Below are positions 53,314-61,894 of a DNA stretch of 64,000 nucleotides, one piece after another. Position 1 is the stretch's first letter; each line of letters opens with the position of its first letter. Source of the stretch: Geovibrio ferrireducens. Lineage in GTDB: Bacteria; Chrysiogenota; Deferribacteres; Deferribacterales; Geovibrionaceae. A program made the translations under genes and the position numbers. The notes beneath the pieces are model-generated. The model did not search any database. It was not told the DNA's origin and saw only the letters and a list, made by a program, of their open reading frames with translations. The stretch spans positions 186,001-250,000 of the forward strand of contig NZ_JAJAPB010000002.1 of NCBI RefSeq assembly GCF_026226615.1. The letters are read 5' to 3'.

Positions 53314-56247
53314 CTAGTAATCTGGATGATTTATACTAACTTCACAAAGGTTCCCGTTAAAATGGTTGTCGCCAACCTGTCCACATAACGGATCTTTAGG
53401 GCTTCCAAAGTCTTTATCGTGAGTTAAAGTATTTTCACAGCCACCAATATCAACGTTAACTATATACTTATAGTAAGTTGTTCCTTCATCGTCAGTTTTG
53501 CTGTCAACCGAATTACCAAGATCGATATCATACCAAGCCTCGTATGTCTCACTTCCTTTTCTATACCAAACACCGTGCGGAAGGCTAACAACACCTTCTC
53601 TTATTGTTGGCGAAATACCTACCCCCACTTTTAAACAACCCCAGTCATTATAGATATATACCATATCACCATCTTTTATACCTCTCTTAGAAGCATCTGC
53701 AGGGTTCATAATTGCACGTTTTGGGTAATCAAACTGATCGCGTATCATGGAAACATTGTCATAAACAGTATGCACTCTGTTTCTCGCATGTTTCGTTGTG
53801 AACTGCAATGGATATTTTTTACCTTTAATTCCAATGTTGTCGCCCGCCATGATTTTGTCGTAGCCTTCATAAGGCTCAACATACTTGACCCGTGGGGTCA
53901 CTCTAGGTGCGCCAATCTGATTATCCAGGTCGCAAGCATCTCTATAGTAATAAAATGGCGAGAAAAATTGAATCTTACCAGTTTCAGTAGTGTAAGGGAG
54001 ATACCCCATCAAGCCAACCATAGGGTTTGCAAGGTTACCGCTGACTTCCTTCTGAACTACACCTTGTTCTTTTAATTCTGCAAAAGTAGGCTTAGCAATA
54101 TCTGTTACACTTGCTGTTTCCCACGCTTCTGCACAAAGCTCTTCATCAGTTTTTCCATTTCTGCTGTATGAAACAGTTATGCCTCTGGAATTGAGTTTTT
54201 CTGCAAGCAGAATATCAATATCAACATCTGACTTAGTATCATACATAGGTTCAATGAGTTTATTCTGATAATATGTACCCTGACCTGAAGTAAAAAATGG
54301 TTTTTCATGGTGTGAGCACGCAGGCAGAATGACGTCTGCATAAGCTGCTGTAGGAGTCATATACTGCTCATAAATGACATAATGCTTGATTTTGTAGCCA
54401 CTACCGTTTTTCTGAGTGAAAATATTCACAGCTTTGTTTGTATTTGGGCATGTATTGAATGAGTTAGTAATATGGTAGGATCCCAAAACCATATCAACTT
54501 CAAGTTTAGCTTCCGCAGGCGAGCCAAGATCAACACCGTAAATTGATTTAGTGTCATTATAGAACTGTTCAGCTGTTCTTCCATCTCGTCCTGTGACAAC
54601 AAGATCTACAAATTTATTAGCATCTACTGCAATAAACGGGTAAGTTGTGCCACTGCCAAGCTCAGGGTAAGTTAAACCACCTGGGAAGCTCACAGGGTTA
54701 GATTCACCATCAGACGAGTTTACACCTAGGTTACCACCTTGTTTAACTGTGTGACCACACATCGCTGCCAAACATATCATCATCCAAACATTATGCATGC
54801 CGTTATTTGTTTTTTGTCCGCCGTTATTTCCGTTTTCCAGAAATACATCTCCAGCGTGTGCAAATGCATCTGCCAAATTAAATATTGTTGACTCATCTAC
54901 ACCAGTCAACTGGGATGCCCATCTAATAACAGCTTCTTCCTTTTTATCAGGATCTAAACCTAATTCGTGAGCTTTCTCAACTCCTAAGCCATCCAGATAT
55001 TCAACAAATGACATTCCAGCAGGGACATGGACATCTTTACCAACAAGTCCTTCATCTGCATAAGGGTGCTGTTCTTTAGTAAGTGGCGTCTCAAATGAAA
55101 AGTCAAGCTTTGACATAACGAATCCGGGATGCTTAGGCGGTGCAACGACTGTAAAAGAATTCCCATCACTATCTACAGGATTGCCTTGTGTCGGATAAAA
55201 TCCAAAACAATTCGACTTTATAAATGTATCATCATGCCAACCTCTTTTGTAGATTATATATGCCATAGCAACAGAAAGTGCAGCATCCGTTTGTGGTCTA
55301 ACCTGAATAAACTGGGGTAAATTGTACTCAGGAAAACCTGTAGAAAGAATAGAAGCAGTGTCAGTGTATTGAGCGTCAACAGTAACTATAGGAACACCAG
55401 CTTCTTTTGCTTTGGTCAGAAAGAACGTTTTATTTGGTTCTTTTACAGCGGGATCCGCTCCCCACTGTATGATAAAATCTGAGTTTTTATAGTTATACAC
55501 AGAGTTTCCGCCAGCTAGCCCAGGAAGCACCCCAACTGATCCTACAGCTGCAAAAAGCATGTTTTCGAATGAAGGTGCTCCAGTAGGAAGTATTGTAGGT
55601 CCGAGATACTTTGATAAAGTAGAACCTGCACCTTCAGCAAATCCCATAAATGCCATACCTGCGAACATCATACGATTATGTAATCCATTTGGAGGACCTG
55701 CAACCATAGGAATATACGGCAGTTCACCACTGTCAAATCTGGAATAAACATCAGCAATCTTATCAGCTACTATGTCGAGAGCCTTATCCCAACTTACTCT
55801 TTTAAAACCAGTGACATCTCCTCGTTCTTTTGTCTGGATAAGCGGGTATTTCAATCTGTCAGGCGAATATGTCCTTTTTATCTGAGCATAACCTCTGACA
55901 CAAGCCCTTGTCTGGACGAATGATGTAGATTCATCTGCTTCCAGTGAATTTTCTCTGGGAATATCACCTGCAGCTGTTAGTTTGGCAATTCTTGCCTGTG
56001 GAGTTCCATGCCCTTTTACATAAAATTTAAAAGGACATCTTCCACCACAGTTATGAGGATGTGTACCCATAACTTCTTTCAGTGTCCTGTCCATAACTAA
56101 ATTTTCATCAGGAACAATCACTTCATCCGTATAGGCTTTCGGATTGCTGTCTCCGCCGCAGCCATAGGTAACAGCTGTTGCGCTGAGGGCTGAAGCCCAT
56201 TTCAGAAAGGATCTTCTGCTTGTTTTTAGTTCGCTTTTAAGACTCAT
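53314..56247 (-). CDS. DmsA-like molybdopterin oxidoreductase, Tat-exported catalytic subunit
   Basis: The 977-residue enzyme begins with a twin-arginine signal (TSRRSFLKWASALSATAV). The proximal cluster is bound by His63-x3-Cys67-x3-Cys71 and Cys116, with His replacing the first Cys of E. coli DmsA. The layout is DmsA/YnfE-like: RACVRGYAQIKRTYSPDRLKYPL, FIIQWGADPAVKEPNKT, VIYEQYMTPTAAYADVILPACSHHEKP and a C-terminal molydopterin-binding domain (MNPADASKRGIKDGDMVYIYND). Ser226 (GAPSFEN) aligns with the Mo-ligand Ser of DmsA by eye. ATG 56247 has a TAAGGAGG site. Likely a periplasmic terminal reductase; the substrate (S- or N-oxide, Se or As oxyanion) is unknown. Confidence 0.88.
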   Translation of the reverse strand: MSLKSELKTSRRSFLKWASALSATAVTYGCGGDSNPKAYTDEVIVPDENLVMDRTLKEVMGTHPHNCGGRCPFKFYVKGHGTPQARIAKLTAAGDIPRENSLEADESTSFVQTRACVRGYAQIKRTYSPDRLKYPLIQTKERGDVTGFKRVSWDKALDIVADKIADVYSRFDSGELPYIPMVAGPPNGLHNRMMFAGMAFMGFAEGAGSTLSKYLGPTILPTGAPSFENMLFAAVGSVGVLPGLAGGNSVYNYKNSDFIIQWGADPAVKEPNKTFFLTKAKEAGVPIVTVDAQYTDTASILSTGFPEYNLPQFIQVRPQTDAALSVAMAYIIYKRGWHDDTFIKSNCFGFYPTQGNPVDSDGNSFTVVAPPKHPGFVMSKLDFSFETPLTKEQHPYADEGLVGKDVHVPAGMSFVEYLDGLGVEKAHELGLDPDKKEEAVIRWASQLTGVDESTIFNLADAFAHAGDVFLENGNNGGQKTNNGMHNVWMMICLAAMCGHTVKQGGNLGVNSSDGESNPVSFPGGLTYPELGSGTTYPFIAVDANKFVDLVVTGRDGRTAEQFYNDTKSIYGVDLGSPAEAKLEVDMVLGSYHITNSFNTCPNTNKAVNIFTQKNGSGYKIKHYVIYEQYMTPTAAYADVILPACSHHEKPFFTSGQGTYYQNKLIEPMYDTKSDVDIDILLAEKLNSRGITVSYSRNGKTDEELCAEAWETASVTDIAKPTFAELKEQGVVQKEVSGNLANPMVGLMGYLPYTTETGKIQFFSPFYYYRDACDLDNQIGAPRVTPRVKYVEPYEGYDKIMAGDNIGIKGKKYPLQFTTKHARNRVHTVYDNVSMIRDQFDYPKRAIMNPADASKRGIKDGDMVYIYNDWGCLKVGVGISPTIREGVVSLPHGVWYRKGSETYEAWYDIDLGNSVDSKTDDEGTTYYKYIVNVDIGGCENTLTHDKDFGSPKDPLCGQVGDNHFNGNLCEVSINHPDY

Positions 56248-56260
56248 ATTATCCTCCTTA

Positions 56261-56411
56261 CTAGTATGCGTTGGGCGCATGCGCCGTTTTGTGGCATACA
56301 AAGCATGTGTTGTCCTGCACGGGGTAGTGGCAGTTGTTGCAGTGTCTCTGAAGGCTCGCTCCCGAACCGCCCCAGCCGGGTCTGTGGCTCGAAGGGGGAG
56401 TTACGCTGTGA
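56261..56411 (-). pseudogene. 3' end of a multihaem cytochrome c gene, cut by the IS3 element
   Basis: Read leftward from the IS edge, the frame gives HSVTPPSSHRPGWGG, then two haem-binding motifs CNNCH and CFVCH, and ends KTAHAPNAY-stop 13 bp before the molybdoenzyme ATG. This is the C-terminal end of a small periplasmic cytochrome c that would have been the first gene of the operon and the likely electron donor to the reductase. Everything upstream, including the promoter, is missing at the IS boundary. Confidence 0.85.
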
Positions 56412-56481
56412 TGTAAGCATCCCTGAAAATTTTACAGCTTAAAATTAGAGTTTTCCTGTAGATTAATAACAGGAGGACTTA

Positions 56482-56748
56482 ATGAAACGCAGTCGATTTT
56501 CAGAAACTCAGATCGTAAAAATACTCAAAGAAGCCGAGTCCGGCAGACAGGTAAAAGACATCTGTCGTGAGTACGGCATCAGTGACGCCACCTACTACAA
56601 CTGGAAGTCCAAATACGGAGGCATGGAAGCCTCAGACATCAAGAGATTAAAAGAGCTTGAAGAAGAGAACCGTAAACTGAAGCAGATGTTTGCCGATCTT
56701 AGCTTAGAGAATACAGCTCTGAAGGATATTCTCTCAAAAAAGCTTTAA
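56482..56748 (+). CDS. IS3-family transposase OrfA
   Basis: The 88-residue protein has a helix-turn-helix (SRFSETQIVKILKEAESGRQVKDICREYGISDATYYNWKSKYGG) and a C-terminal leucine-zipper-like coiled coil (LKELEEENRKLKQMFADLSLENTALKDIL). It recognises the IS ends. Near its end the A6G run at 56736-56742 would allow a -1 shift into orfB to make the OrfAB transposase. Confidence 0.92.
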   Translation: MKRSRFSETQIVKILKEAESGRQVKDICREYGISDATYYNWKSKYGGMEASDIKRLKELEEENRKLKQMFADLSLENTALKDILSKKL

Positions 56749-56798
56749 AGCCGTCGGAGAAACGTAGTTTAGCAGATTACTGTAGAGCAACTTACGGC

Positions 56799-57581
56799 AT
56801 GAGCGTAAGTCATGCTTGCCGTACAGTCAGCATCAGTCGTCCGGTTTATTACTATCAGCCGGATGTAGATAGAGACAACCATGTTATAGCTGTTCTGCTT
56901 GAGTTATGTGAGAAATATCCGGGATATGGCTTCGGAAAGCTATTTGCCATCATCCGTCGGCTTGGACATAGATGGAATCACAAGAGGGTTCACAGGGTTT
57001 ATTGCCTTTTGAAGCTTAACATGCGCCGCAAGGCCAAGAAAAGGCTTCCAAGCAGGAATCCTCTCCATATCAGTGTACCTGAATCCATCAACCAGTGCTG
57101 GTCTATAGATTTCATGAGTGACAGCTTATACTGTGGGAGGAAATACAGGACATTTAATGTCGTTGATGACTTTAATCGAGAAGCTCTTGCCATAGAGGTC
57201 GATCTCAATCTTCCGGCAGCAAGAGTAATAAGGGTTCTTGACAGGATTGCTTCGTGGCGAGGATATCCGGCCAAACTCAGAATGGACAATGGCCCTGAGT
57301 TTATCTCAGTAAAATTGGCTGACTGGGCGGAATACCATGATGTTGAGCTTGAGTTCATACAACCTGGCAAGCCGTTTCAGAATTCATATGTGGAAAGATT
57401 TAATCGGACGTTCAGGAACGAGGTGTTGGACAGACATTTGTTTTTCTCTTTAAGCGAAGTTCGGGAAGAAGCTGACCGATGGATGGTTGAATACAATACA
57501 GAAAGACCGCATGATTCTCTGGGGAAAATGACTCCGGAGGAGTATGCTGAAAGAGCGGAAAACTCTAAATATCTGCTGTAA
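56799..57581 (+). CDS. IS3-family transposase OrfB (DDE integrase core)
   Basis: The 260-residue frame holds the catalytic core: first Asp in CWSIDFMSDSL, second in RMDNGPEFISVKLADWA and the Glu in NSYVERFNRTFRNEVLD. The frame is open upstream of the ATG back to the A6G slippery site at 56736-56742, so the active product is probably the frameshifted OrfAB fusion, not OrfB alone. The gene is intact, so the IS may still move. Confidence 0.92.
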   Translation: MSVSHACRTVSISRPVYYYQPDVDRDNHVIAVLLELCEKYPGYGFGKLFAIIRRLGHRWNHKRVHRVYCLLKLNMRRKAKKRLPSRNPLHISVPESINQCWSIDFMSDSLYCGRKYRTFNVVDDFNREALAIEVDLNLPAARVIRVLDRIASWRGYPAKLRMDNGPEFISVKLADWAEYHDVELEFIQPGKPFQNSYVERFNRTFRNEVLDRHLFFSLSEVREEADRWMVEYNTERPHDSLGKMTPEEYAERAENSKYLL

Positions 57582-57600
57582 GAAAAGAGGGACGCTTACA

Positions 57601-58385
57601 GACCAACTCATATCCAAATGTTCATAAAACAATGTAATCTTAGCCCAAAATCTATTTCAAATATTATAGGCGTATTACATCAAATCCTTGATAATGCTTA
57701 CAACGATGAACTGTTAAGCAAAAATCCTACAAAAGTAATTAAAAAACCAAGAGTCGAAACAAGTGAAGTCGACCCCTTTAATATAAATGAAGCAGAGTCA
57801 ATAATTAATTGGATGCAGGAACACCATCCACAGATGACTATATTTTTTGCGCTTGGCTTTTACACCGGCATGAGAACAGGTGAATTGCTTGCGCTTAAAT
57901 GGAGTGATATTGATTTTTCAAAATATACTATTACTGTACAAAGAACCATCACTAAGAATCGTATAAAAGAAAGCACTAAAACAGAAAAATCAAGAACAAT
58001 AGATATTATTCCGGCGCTTGAAGCATATTTAAAAAACCATAAGCAATACACTTTTCTTAAATCAGATTGGGTTTTAACGACTTTATATAACCAGCCATTT
58101 ATGAAGACAGAGAATATTAATAGGCTCTACTTTACCCCTTGCTTAAAAGCTCTTGGATTTCGATATAGAACGATTTACCAAATGAGGCATAGCTTCGCAT
58201 GTATGATGATCGATGCAGGAGAGAATTTGAATTGGATCAAATCCATGCTTGGGCACAGAACACTGTCAATGATTTTTAAACGTTATGGCAACAAAATCAA
58301 TCGTCAAGATGGCACACGAAAAGGCGTAATCTTTTCTGAGAGTGTGCCAAAAGTGTGCCAAATTAAAAATGACCGCCGCAACTGA
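57601..58385 (+). pseudogene. 5'-truncated tyrosine integrase of the element
   Basis: The open frame runs from the IS edge (PTHIQMFIKQCNLSPKSISNIIGVLHQILDNA, the end of the core-binding domain) through the catalytic domain. It shows Arg in GMRTGELLALKW, the His/Arg box QMRHSFACMMIDAG, LGHRTLSM and the nucleophile Tyr in FKRYGNK. The arm-binding and much of the core-binding domain are missing. The first ATG (57618) could start a short protein, but it would lack DNA-binding parts. The gene points at the tRNA-Pro target, as is normal for tRNA-inserting elements. Confidence 0.88.
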
Positions 58386-58402
58386 TTGATACATAAGGTG
58401 TA

Positions 58403-58431
58403 AAAAAATCGGGGAAACAGGATTCGAACCT
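58403..58431. repeat. Right attachment site within the tRNA-Pro gene
   Basis: This is the second copy of the 29-bp direct repeat at 44947-44975. It covers the 3' end and T-arm of the intact tRNA-Pro gene. Homology between the two ends extends about 80 bp to the left of the repeat because both follow an integrase tail. Confidence 0.9.
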
Positions 58432-58482
58432 GCGACCCCCTGTGCCCAAGACAGGTACGCTACCAAACTGCGCTATTCCCCG
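58409..58482 (-). tRNA. Chromosomal tRNA-Pro (anticodon UGG), target of the element
   Basis: On the minus strand the 74-nt gene begins CGGGGAATAGCGCAGTTTGG and ends TTCGAATCCTGTTTCCCCGA. Anticodon stem CCTGT/ACAGG encloses the loop CTTGGGC, anticodon TGG. The sequence resembles bacterial tRNA-Pro(UGG) genes. CCA is not encoded. Its 3' end is regenerated by the inserted element, so it stays functional. Confidence 0.95.
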
Positions 58483-58532
58483 ATTATTTAAGGAAGGGAA
58501 CTATACTATTCCCGTTTATCTCTGTCAATAGA

Positions 58533-58566
58533 TAAAAAAAGAGGCGGAAGCACCCTGCCTCCGCCT
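58533..58566 (-). terminator. Intrinsic terminator of the korAB operon
   Basis: On the minus strand GGCGGA and TCCGCC arms are followed by CTCTTTTTTT, 14-47 bp after the korB stop. Confidence 0.85.
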
Positions 58567-58579
58567 TATGTATTCCTTA

Positions 58580-59413
58580 TCAGACAAGCTCTTCGAGAAG
58601 CCCTGTCACATCTCTTTTGCGAACCTGCGCCTTTTCGATTTCGGGGTGCATCTCGTTGTATGAAGGCCGCCCCTCAACCTTGTAAAAAAGCCCGATGGGG
58701 AGCTTATCCTTTGTTTTGGAGAGGGCAAGCGCCGAGTCAGCGTCAGTCACATCGTGGTTTTCGATTTTAACAACCCTTTCCTGATAATACTCATACTGGT
58801 ATTTTCCGCCGAAGGTCACGCACGGCTGAAAAACATCTATCAGCGCAAAGCCGTTGTGGTTCAGCCCGCCGAGTATAAGTTCCGCAAGCTGCTCCGAATC
58901 GCCTGAAAAGCCTCTGGCAACATAAGTCGCTCCGGCATCTATGGCTATAGCGATGGGGTTCAGCGGCTCATCCACAACGCCGAACGGCGTGGATTTGCTC
59001 GGTGAGCCTATCTCATTGGTGGGGGAAGCCTGTCCGGTTGTGAGGCCGTACACCTTGTTATTATGCACAATATAGGTGAGGTCGACATTGCGGCGCATTG
59101 CGTGAACAAAATGCCCCACACCCATGCCGTAGCCGTCCCCGTCGCCGCCGTTTACCAGAACCTTCATCTCAGGGTTTGCAAGCCTTATCCCAGTGGCAAC
59201 AGGCATTGTTCTGCCGTGCAGACCGTGAAAACCGTAAGCACGGACATGGTTTATCATTTTCCCTGAACAGCCTATGCCTGAGACAAGCGCAAGCTTATGC
59301 GGCTCGATTCCGGCTTCTGCGAGGGCTTTCTTTATACCGTTCCAGATGGCGAAGTTCCCGCAGCCGGGACACCATACGGGTTTTTGCGTTGTGTTGTAAT
59401 CCAGTGCTTTCAT
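58580..59413 (-). CDS. korB: 2-oxoglutarate:ferredoxin oxidoreductase beta subunit KorB
   Basis: The 277-residue subunit binds thiamine diphosphate (GGDGDGYGMGVGHFVHAMRRNVDLTYIVHNN) and has the CPGCGNF motif near the N-terminus and a Cys (GIGCSGKM) of the [4Fe-4S] site. With the alpha subunit it interconverts 2-oxoglutarate and succinyl-CoA with ferredoxin, in the oxidative or reductive TCA cycle. ATGA overlap with korA shows coupling. Other 2-oxoacids as substrates cannot be excluded. Confidence 0.92.
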   Translation of the reverse strand: MKALDYNTTQKPVWCPGCGNFAIWNGIKKALAEAGIEPHKLALVSGIGCSGKMINHVRAYGFHGLHGRTMPVATGIRLANPEMKVLVNGGDGDGYGMGVGHFVHAMRRNVDLTYIVHNNKVYGLTTGQASPTNEIGSPSKSTPFGVVDEPLNPIAIAIDAGATYVARGFSGDSEQLAELILGGLNHNGFALIDVFQPCVTFGGKYQYEYYQERVVKIENHDVTDADSALALSKTKDKLPIGLFYKVEGRPSYNEMHPEIEKAQVRKRDVTGLLEELV

Positions 59414-61098
59414 TTCGCCGCCTCCTCTGCAAAGCTCACAATCTCTTCATTGAAAAACGGTCTGCCGTCATACTTGAGGAATGTTTTCTCAATAATTATG
59501 CCTGTGTTCTCGGCGATTATGCCCCTGAGCTGAGCGGTATAGTTGTTTTCCATAACGCAGAGGTTTCTGCCCTCAAGCATTTTCTTAACCTTTTCCCAGT
59601 TAAGGGGGTTTACGGCAGGGAAATGTATGAAATTGAATTTGTCAGTATGTTTCATGGCCTCAAGGAGCATCATCTTCACAGAACCGAAGCAGACGAAGGT
59701 AAGCGGTGCGTCCTTTTTGCCGAAAAGCTCAGGGTGCGGCATATCATCAGTGAGAGGCTTCAGCTTGCGGAAGCGCCTTTCCACCTGACGCTTGCGCACA
59801 TCCGCCTTGTCGCTCACGAAGCCCTCGTCCGTATGCTCGTTGCTGCTGGCTATGTAGAGCCCGCCCTTTGTGCCGGGGATAACGCGCACGCCCACGCCGT
59901 CTTTCTTTTCGGCAAAGCGGTTGAAGTAAGCCATAGGTTCTTCTTCATTCCCTTCAAAGAGATAGCCCCTTTCGACATCACCTGTTTCAGGCATTTTCTC
60001 CGCCATGAAGTGGGACTCGGAAAGGAATTTATCCAGAAGCACAAAAACCGGAATGTGATATTTTTCCGCAAGGTTCAGGGCATCGAATGTGAATTTATAA
60101 CACTCCTCCACACTGCCGGGGGAGTAAACAGCCCTGATAAACTCACTCTGAGAGGAGTTTATGACGTATTTCAGATCACCCTGCTCCGTCCATGTGGCCA
60201 TGCCTGTTGCGGGGCCCGGTCTCTGTGAAACAGCAAGAACGATGGGAACCTCGGTTATAGCTGCCAGCCCCAGCCCTTCGTTCATGAGGCTGAAACCGCC
60301 GCCCGCAGTGCCTGTCATGGCTCTTGCACCAGCGAAAGCCGCACCGACAGCCATATTTATGCCCGATATTTCATCTTCCGTATGCTTGACCACGAGGCCG
60401 TGCTCTCTGGTGCATTTAGCGAGGTAATGAAGGATAGACGATGCGGGGGTCATGGGGTATGTGCTGAAAAATGTCAGCCCGCCTGCAATTGCGCCGATTG
60501 AAGTCGCCTCGTTCCCTGTGACATAGAGCGCGGGTGCGCATTTGTCCGGGGCGGGTTTACAGACAACGGAATAACGCTCTCTGACGGATTCGTAACCCTT
60601 TTTAGCAGCCTCGATATTTATTTTTGCCACTTTTTCCTTGTAAGCCGCCGTGAGGTTTTTCTCAAGCAGTGCGAAATCAAGACCGAGAAGCGCAGCCGCC
60701 GCACCGAGTGCCACGGAGTTTCTCATTATGTCCGGCCCGTCCAGTTCCTTCACTATACCCATGAGCGGAACATCAATCTTTTTGGCTTTAATGTCTCCGG
60801 CATTTTTCAGATTGGCGAAATCGCCTATAACATAAGTGCTTTCCTCAAACTTTTCCCTGTTAAAGCATTCATCGGAAAGTGCAACGTACATATCGATCTT
60901 TTTGTAGGGAGCAGTAACCTCAGTGTCACCGAACGCAATCTGGTAGCAGTTGTAGCCGCCTCTCACAAGCGAAGGGTACTCCGGGTAACCGTGTACATGG
61001 TATCCGCTCGCCTTGAGGACTTTAGCGAACATTGGTCCGGTGGTCATAATGCCGAATCCGGCAGGACCGCCGATTTTCCAGACGTAAACAGAACTCAT
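59410..61098 (-). CDS. korA: 2-oxoglutarate:ferredoxin oxidoreductase alpha subunit KorA (fused gamma domain)
   Basis: The 562-residue protein has a gamma domain first (KIGGPAGFGIMTTGPMFAKVLKASGYHVHGYPEYPSLVRGGYNCYQI) and then the pyrimidine-binding alpha domain with GNEATSIGAIAGGLTFFSTYPMTPASSILHYL, EDEISGINMAVGAAFAGARAMTGTAGGGFSLMNE and the C-terminal ENNYTAQL. This gamma-alpha fusion is typical of KorA in the two-subunit form. It lies upstream of korB with a 4-bp overlap. Confidence 0.93.
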   Translation of the reverse strand: MSSVYVWKIGGPAGFGIMTTGPMFAKVLKASGYHVHGYPEYPSLVRGGYNCYQIAFGDTEVTAPYKKIDMYVALSDECFNREKFEESTYVIGDFANLKNAGDIKAKKIDVPLMGIVKELDGPDIMRNSVALGAAAALLGLDFALLEKNLTAAYKEKVAKINIEAAKKGYESVRERYSVVCKPAPDKCAPALYVTGNEATSIGAIAGGLTFFSTYPMTPASSILHYLAKCTREHGLVVKHTEDEISGINMAVGAAFAGARAMTGTAGGGFSLMNEGLGLAAITEVPIVLAVSQRPGPATGMATWTEQGDLKYVINSSQSEFIRAVYSPGSVEECYKFTFDALNLAEKYHIPVFVLLDKFLSESHFMAEKMPETGDVERGYLFEGNEEEPMAYFNRFAEKKDGVGVRVIPGTKGGLYIASSNEHTDEGFVSDKADVRKRQVERRFRKLKPLTDDMPHPELFGKKDAPLTFVCFGSVKMMLLEAMKHTDKFNFIHFPAVNPLNWEKVKKMLEGRNLCVMENNYTAQLRGIIAENTGIIIEKTFLKYDGRPFFNEEIVSFAEEAAK

Positions 61099-61153
61099 GG
61101 CCTCTCCTTATTTGTTTTGATTTGCTTACCCATTGGATATTATAACATAAAAT

Positions 61154-61765
61154 TTATTGTTTGATCTTCACCACAGGCAGACCCCACTTTTTGCGGAGGG
61201 AAATCATCCTCAGACTGAAAACAAATGATGTAACCAGAATAAAGCTGACACTCTTGTTCACTCCGGCATAATGACACAGGCAATAGATTATTCCGCCGAG
61301 CATAGCCGCGCTGGCGTAAATCTCCTTCTGGAGGACAAGGGGTATCTCCTTTGAGAGTATGTCCCGGAACATTCCGCCGAAGGTTCCTGTGATAACAGCA
61401 AGCATTACAGCACCAGCCCAGCCCACATCATAAGCGAGCCCCACGGAAACACCTGTCACAGTAAACACGCCCAGACCCAGAGCATCCATCGTGAGGAAAA
61501 GATGCATCTTGCTCTCAAAGTGCTTATGATAAAAAAACACTGCAAATGACATAATTACTGAAACTATCAGATAGTTATAATCAGCAAAAATGATAGGCGG
61601 AATTTTACCCACCATTATATCACGGGTGGTTCCGCCCCCGACAGCGGTCACAAGGGCGAGAAAGGTCACCCCGTAGAAATCCATCTCTTTACGCACACCC
61701 ACCAGCGCACCGCTGACGGCGAAGGCGACTGTTCCTATCATGTCCAGAATATACGGTATTGTCAT
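61154..61765 (-). CDS. TRIC-family (UPF0126/YicG) trimeric cation channel
   Basis: The 203-residue membrane protein has seven predicted helices in two repeats, each with the glycine-rich motif of the family: VTAVGGGTTRDIMVG near residue 40 and ITGTFGGMFRDILSKE near residue 125. Prokaryotic TRIC channels conduct K+ and Na+; some relatives are glycine transporters in name only. It lies 55 bp upstream of korA on the same strand but is probably a separate unit. Confidence 0.9.
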   Translation of the reverse strand: MTIPYILDMIGTVAFAVSGALVGVRKEMDFYGVTFLALVTAVGGGTTRDIMVGKIPPIIFADYNYLIVSVIMSFAVFFYHKHFESKMHLFLTMDALGLGVFTVTGVSVGLAYDVGWAGAVMLAVITGTFGGMFRDILSKEIPLVLQKEIYASAAMLGGIIYCLCHYAGVNKSVSFILVTSFVFSLRMISLRKKWGLPVVKIKQ

Positions 61766-61894
61766 AAGGATATTGTATCAGGACACTCTGTTTTTGAAAA
61801 CGGGGAAAATATTTATGGGAAATTAAAAAATGACGGTATAAAAATTGAGGGAAGTCAATGTTCAATCCGGCGGGAATATATTATTATATACACC

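Larger units (their letters stand above)
56412..57600 (+). mobile_element. IS3-family insertion sequence, apparently complete
   Basis: The 1189-bp element has imperfect terminal repeats TGTAAGCATCCCT at the left and, inverted, TGTAAGCGTCCCT at the right. It carries orfA and orfB with an A6G slippery site. The bases flanking it (GTGA left, GACC right) do not form a target duplication. The left flank is inside a cytochrome gene and the right flank inside an integrase gene. The absence of a duplication suggests deletion or recombination between two copies after insertion. Confidence 0.9.

Noticed and set aside
53314-56247. Firm naming of the molybdoenzyme as selenate, arsenate or DMSO reductase
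   Set aside because: The sequence shows a DmsA-like layout, but the substrate cannot be deduced without a family phylogeny; several related enzymes share these motifs.
56400-57610. Target-site duplication of the IS3 element
   Set aside because: Bases next to the two ends (GTGA and GACC) do not match at 3 or 4 bp, including when the ends are shifted by one base.
59098-60228. 376-codon open frame opposite korA/korB
   Set aside because: It runs antisense to two well-conserved overlapping genes, has no recognisable domain, and is explained by the GC-skewed third positions of those genes.
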